A stretch of DNA of 6,072 nt from JBBQDZ01 sp038320185 (lineage in GTDB: Bacteria > Actinomycetota > Thermoleophilia > Gaiellales > Gaiellaceae), in NCBI GenBank assembly GCA_038320185.1, contig JBBQDZ010000148.1:1-6072 (forward strand), given 5' to 3'. Position 1 is the stretch's first letter. Each line of letters starts with the position of its first letter. The notes beneath the pieces were generated by a model, which was not told where the DNA came from, did not search any database, and saw only the letters and a program-made list of their open reading frames with translations. Shown piece after piece: positions 4,844-6,072 of the stretch. Made by a program: the position numbers and the translations under genes.

Positions 4844-5905
4844 GCGTCCCACGCCCTCGGCGATCTCCGCCGGCGTGGCGAAGCTGTAGGCGAGCCGCGC
4901 GGCGCTCGCTCCGCCCCTGCCCTCCGGATAGAAGTCGGAGCCCTTCACGAAGCTCACTCCCTCTTCGACCGCCCGCGCCAGCAAATCCCCGGCGTCCACT
5001 CCCTCCGGGAGATCGAGCCAGAGGAAGTAGCCGCCCTCCGGCCAGCTCCAGCGTGCGGACTCGGGGAACGTGGCGGCGAGCGCCGCCAGCATCGCGTCCC
5101 GGCGCTCGCACAGGAGGCTGCGAACGCGCTCGAGGTTCGGCTCCAGGTTGCCGCGGCGCAGGAACTCGAAAACCGTCGCCTGCGAGAGGAGCGAGGGCGT
5201 CAGGTAGGTCTGCGTCGCGCTCTCCTCGATCGGGCGAACAAGCTCCGGCGGGAGAATCAGGTAGGCGACGCGGACGCCTGGCGAGACGATCTTCGAGAAC
5301 GAGGACATGTAGAGGACGCCGTCGCCGCCCGCGAGCTCGAAGAGCGTCTGTGGCGGCGAGCCGTCGAAGCGGACGAGGCCGTACGGGTCGTCCTCGAGGA
5401 CGAGAAGCCTGTGCTCGCGCGCGAGGTCGACCAGCCGCTGACGCCGCTCCCGTGAGAGCGTCCTGCCGCTGGGATTCTGGAAGGTCGGGATGGTGTAGAG
5501 GAACGCGGCCGGCCCGCCCTGGGCCAGTTCACGCTCGAGCGCATCGACGTCGAGGCCGTCGTCGTCCTGACGGATCGCGATCACCTCGGCACGAAGCGAC
5601 CCCAGGATCTTCAGCGGCCGATCGTAGGTCGGCGCCTCGACGAGAACGCGTCGCGAGCTGTCTCGCAGGAGCTCGCGTGCGAGCAGCGAGATGCCCTGCA
5701 GAGAGCCGTTCGTCAGCAGCACCCGCTGCGGCTCGACGTCGTGCCGCTCCGCGACCCACTCGCGCAGCGGCCCGTAGCCGCCGATCGGGCCGTAGTTGAG
5801 GACGGTCGGCCCGTCGCGCAGAACCGCCTCGCGGGCGCAGTCGGCGAGCTCTTCGACAGGCAGGGCCTCGGGAGGCGGTACGCCGCGTGCGAAGGAGATC
5901 GTCAC
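4796..5905 (-). CDS. PLP-dependent aminotransferase, fold type I (class I/II)
   Basis: This 369-residue cytoplasmic enzyme transfers an amino group using pyridoxal phosphate. It resembles the 2-aminoadipate/aromatic aminotransferase group related to the C-terminal domain of MocR regulators, but has no DNA-binding domain. Visible elements are YGPIGGYGPLREWVA (38-52), TNGSLQGI (65-72) for the cofactor phosphate, and EAPTYDRPL (90-98). IPTFQNPSG has Asn144, EDDPYG has Asp172 and Tyr175, SSFSK has the Schiff-base Lys205, and PGVRVAYL has Arg212. Arg337 in ARLAYSFA is the likely substrate-carboxylate arginine. The start is GTG, with MTISFARGVPPPE as expected for the family, and no Shine-Dalgarno. 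TAGACT lies 6 bases upstream. The gene follows the BNR gene by 9 bases and runs 48 bases into the LapA-like gene, its last residues (LAPPLAVPV) probably being a dispensable extension. The amino-acid substrate cannot be told from sequence. Confidence 0.92.
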   Translation of the reverse strand: MTISFARGVPPPEALPVEELADCAREAVLRDGPTVLNYGPIGGYGPLREWVAERHDVEPQRVLLTNGSLQGISLLARELLRDSSRRVLVEAPTYDRPLKILGSLRAEVIAIRQDDDGLDVDALERELAQGGPAAFLYTIPTFQNPSGRTLSRERRQRLVDLAREHRLLVLEDDPYGLVRFDGSPPQTLFELAGGDGVLYMSSFSKIVSPGVRVAYLILPPELVRPIEESATQTYLTPSLLSQATVFEFLRRGNLEPNLERVRSLLCERRDAMLAALAATFPESARWSWPEGGYFLWLDLPEGVDAGDLLARAVEEGVSFVKGSDFYPEGRGGASAARLAYSFATPAEIAEGVGRLGRLLRLAPPLAVPV

Positions 5906-5911
5906 CCCGCG

Positions 5912-5917
5912 AGTCTA
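5912..5917 (-). promoter_or_regulatory. TAGACT -10 box, candidate leaderless promoter for the aminotransferase gene
   Basis: On the minus strand TAGACT (5917-5912) is followed by exactly 6 bases (CGCGGG) and then the GTG start at 5905. This is the same geometry as at 4538-4550. No Shine-Dalgarno at normal spacing is seen. The TAG of the box is also the stop codon of the upstream BNR-type gene. Only a poor -35 (CTGGGC, 17 bases upstream) is visible. Confidence 0.5.
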
Positions 5918-6070
5918 CGGCGCAGCATGTGCCTGCCCAGGCGGGTAGACGTAGCGCCAGGTGCGGCCGCCGTCGAGCGTCCGGTAGAACCCGTTCGCCC
6001 AGTCGCCGGTGAAACCGACCCGCGAGTTCACCGGGTAGGCGGGCACGAACGCTCCGCCAGCGAAGCGGAT
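5915..6070 (-). CDS. C-terminal end of an Asp-box (BNR) repeat protein, partial
   Basis: The frame enters from the right edge of the window and ends at TAG 5917-5915. The 51 visible residues include VGFTGDWANGFYRTLDGGRTWRYV. TLDGGRTW (bases 5980-5957) fits the Asp-box pattern S/T-x-D-x-G-x-T-W of sialidase-like and Ycf48-like beta-propellers, and the preceding GF...NGFYR is the usual strand before such a box. The rest of the propeller, any signal peptide and the function lie outside the window. It precedes the aminotransferase gene by 9 bases on the same strand. Confidence 0.65.
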   Translation of the reverse strand: MRFAGGAFVPAYPVNSRVGFTGDWANGFYRTLDGGRTWRYVYPPGQAHAAP

Positions 6071-6072
6071 CC

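Noticed and set aside
4369..5799. A 476-codon plus-strand open frame across the aminotransferase
   Set aside because: It is almost entirely Arg, Ala, Pro and Ser, antisense to a clear aminotransferase, and without any recognisable domain.
6067..6072. Window ends exactly on GGATCC, a BamHI site
   Set aside because: It could mark a clone end, but nothing else in the sequence looks like vector or a junction, and the gene reading in from the right edge is uninterrupted.

Overview
This is a very GC-rich, gene-dense chromosomal window. Coding frames end their codons mostly in G or C, GTG starts occur, and genes are joined by 1-base TGATG overlaps. The gene set is core TCA-cycle enzymes, a PDZ plus Lon-type S16 protease of the YlbL kind, a LapA-domain membrane protein, and possible leaderless starts behind TANNNT boxes. 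Together these suggest an actinobacterium, perhaps a deep-branching one of the Thermoleophilia type. That placement is inference from composition and family resemblance, not from a marker gene.

Layout. Bases 2-1980 hold a tight two-gene plus-strand operon: isocitrate dehydrogenase (5' end cut by the window edge) and LDH-type malate dehydrogenase, two oxidative steps of the TCA cycle. Bases 1981-2440 have no convincing complete gene. They hold a cluster of dyads just after mdh, a minus-strand open stretch that may be a decayed gene, and a G-rich leader with an 18-base perfect palindrome directly before the next start codon. Bases 2441-4209 hold a second coupled pair: an atypical short-chain dehydrogenase/reductase that has lost three of four catalytic-tetrad residues, and a membrane-anchored PDZ/S16 serine protease. 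Bases 4210-4345 hold a weak terminator candidate, a good sigma-70-like promoter and a strong Shine-Dalgarno. Bases 4346-4843 encode a 64-residue four-cysteine protein and a 97-residue LapA-like two-helix membrane protein. On the minus strand, bases 5905-4796 encode a fold-type I PLP aminotransferase whose end overlaps the LapA gene tail-to-tail. Bases 6070-5915 are the last 51 codons of an Asp-box (BNR) repeat protein.

How the parts relate. icd and mdh form a metabolic unit. The SDR and protease share a transcript by position, but no functional link is evident. The most striking regulatory pattern is that two genes on opposite strands, at 4550 and 5905, are each preceded by the same TAGACT hexamer exactly 6 bases before the start codon. 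In both cases the TAG of that box is also the stop codon of the preceding gene. I found no mobile element, CRISPR array, tRNA or rRNA, and no clear multi-gene novel system. The most open items are the small cysteine protein, the degenerate SDR and the structured non-coding stretch.
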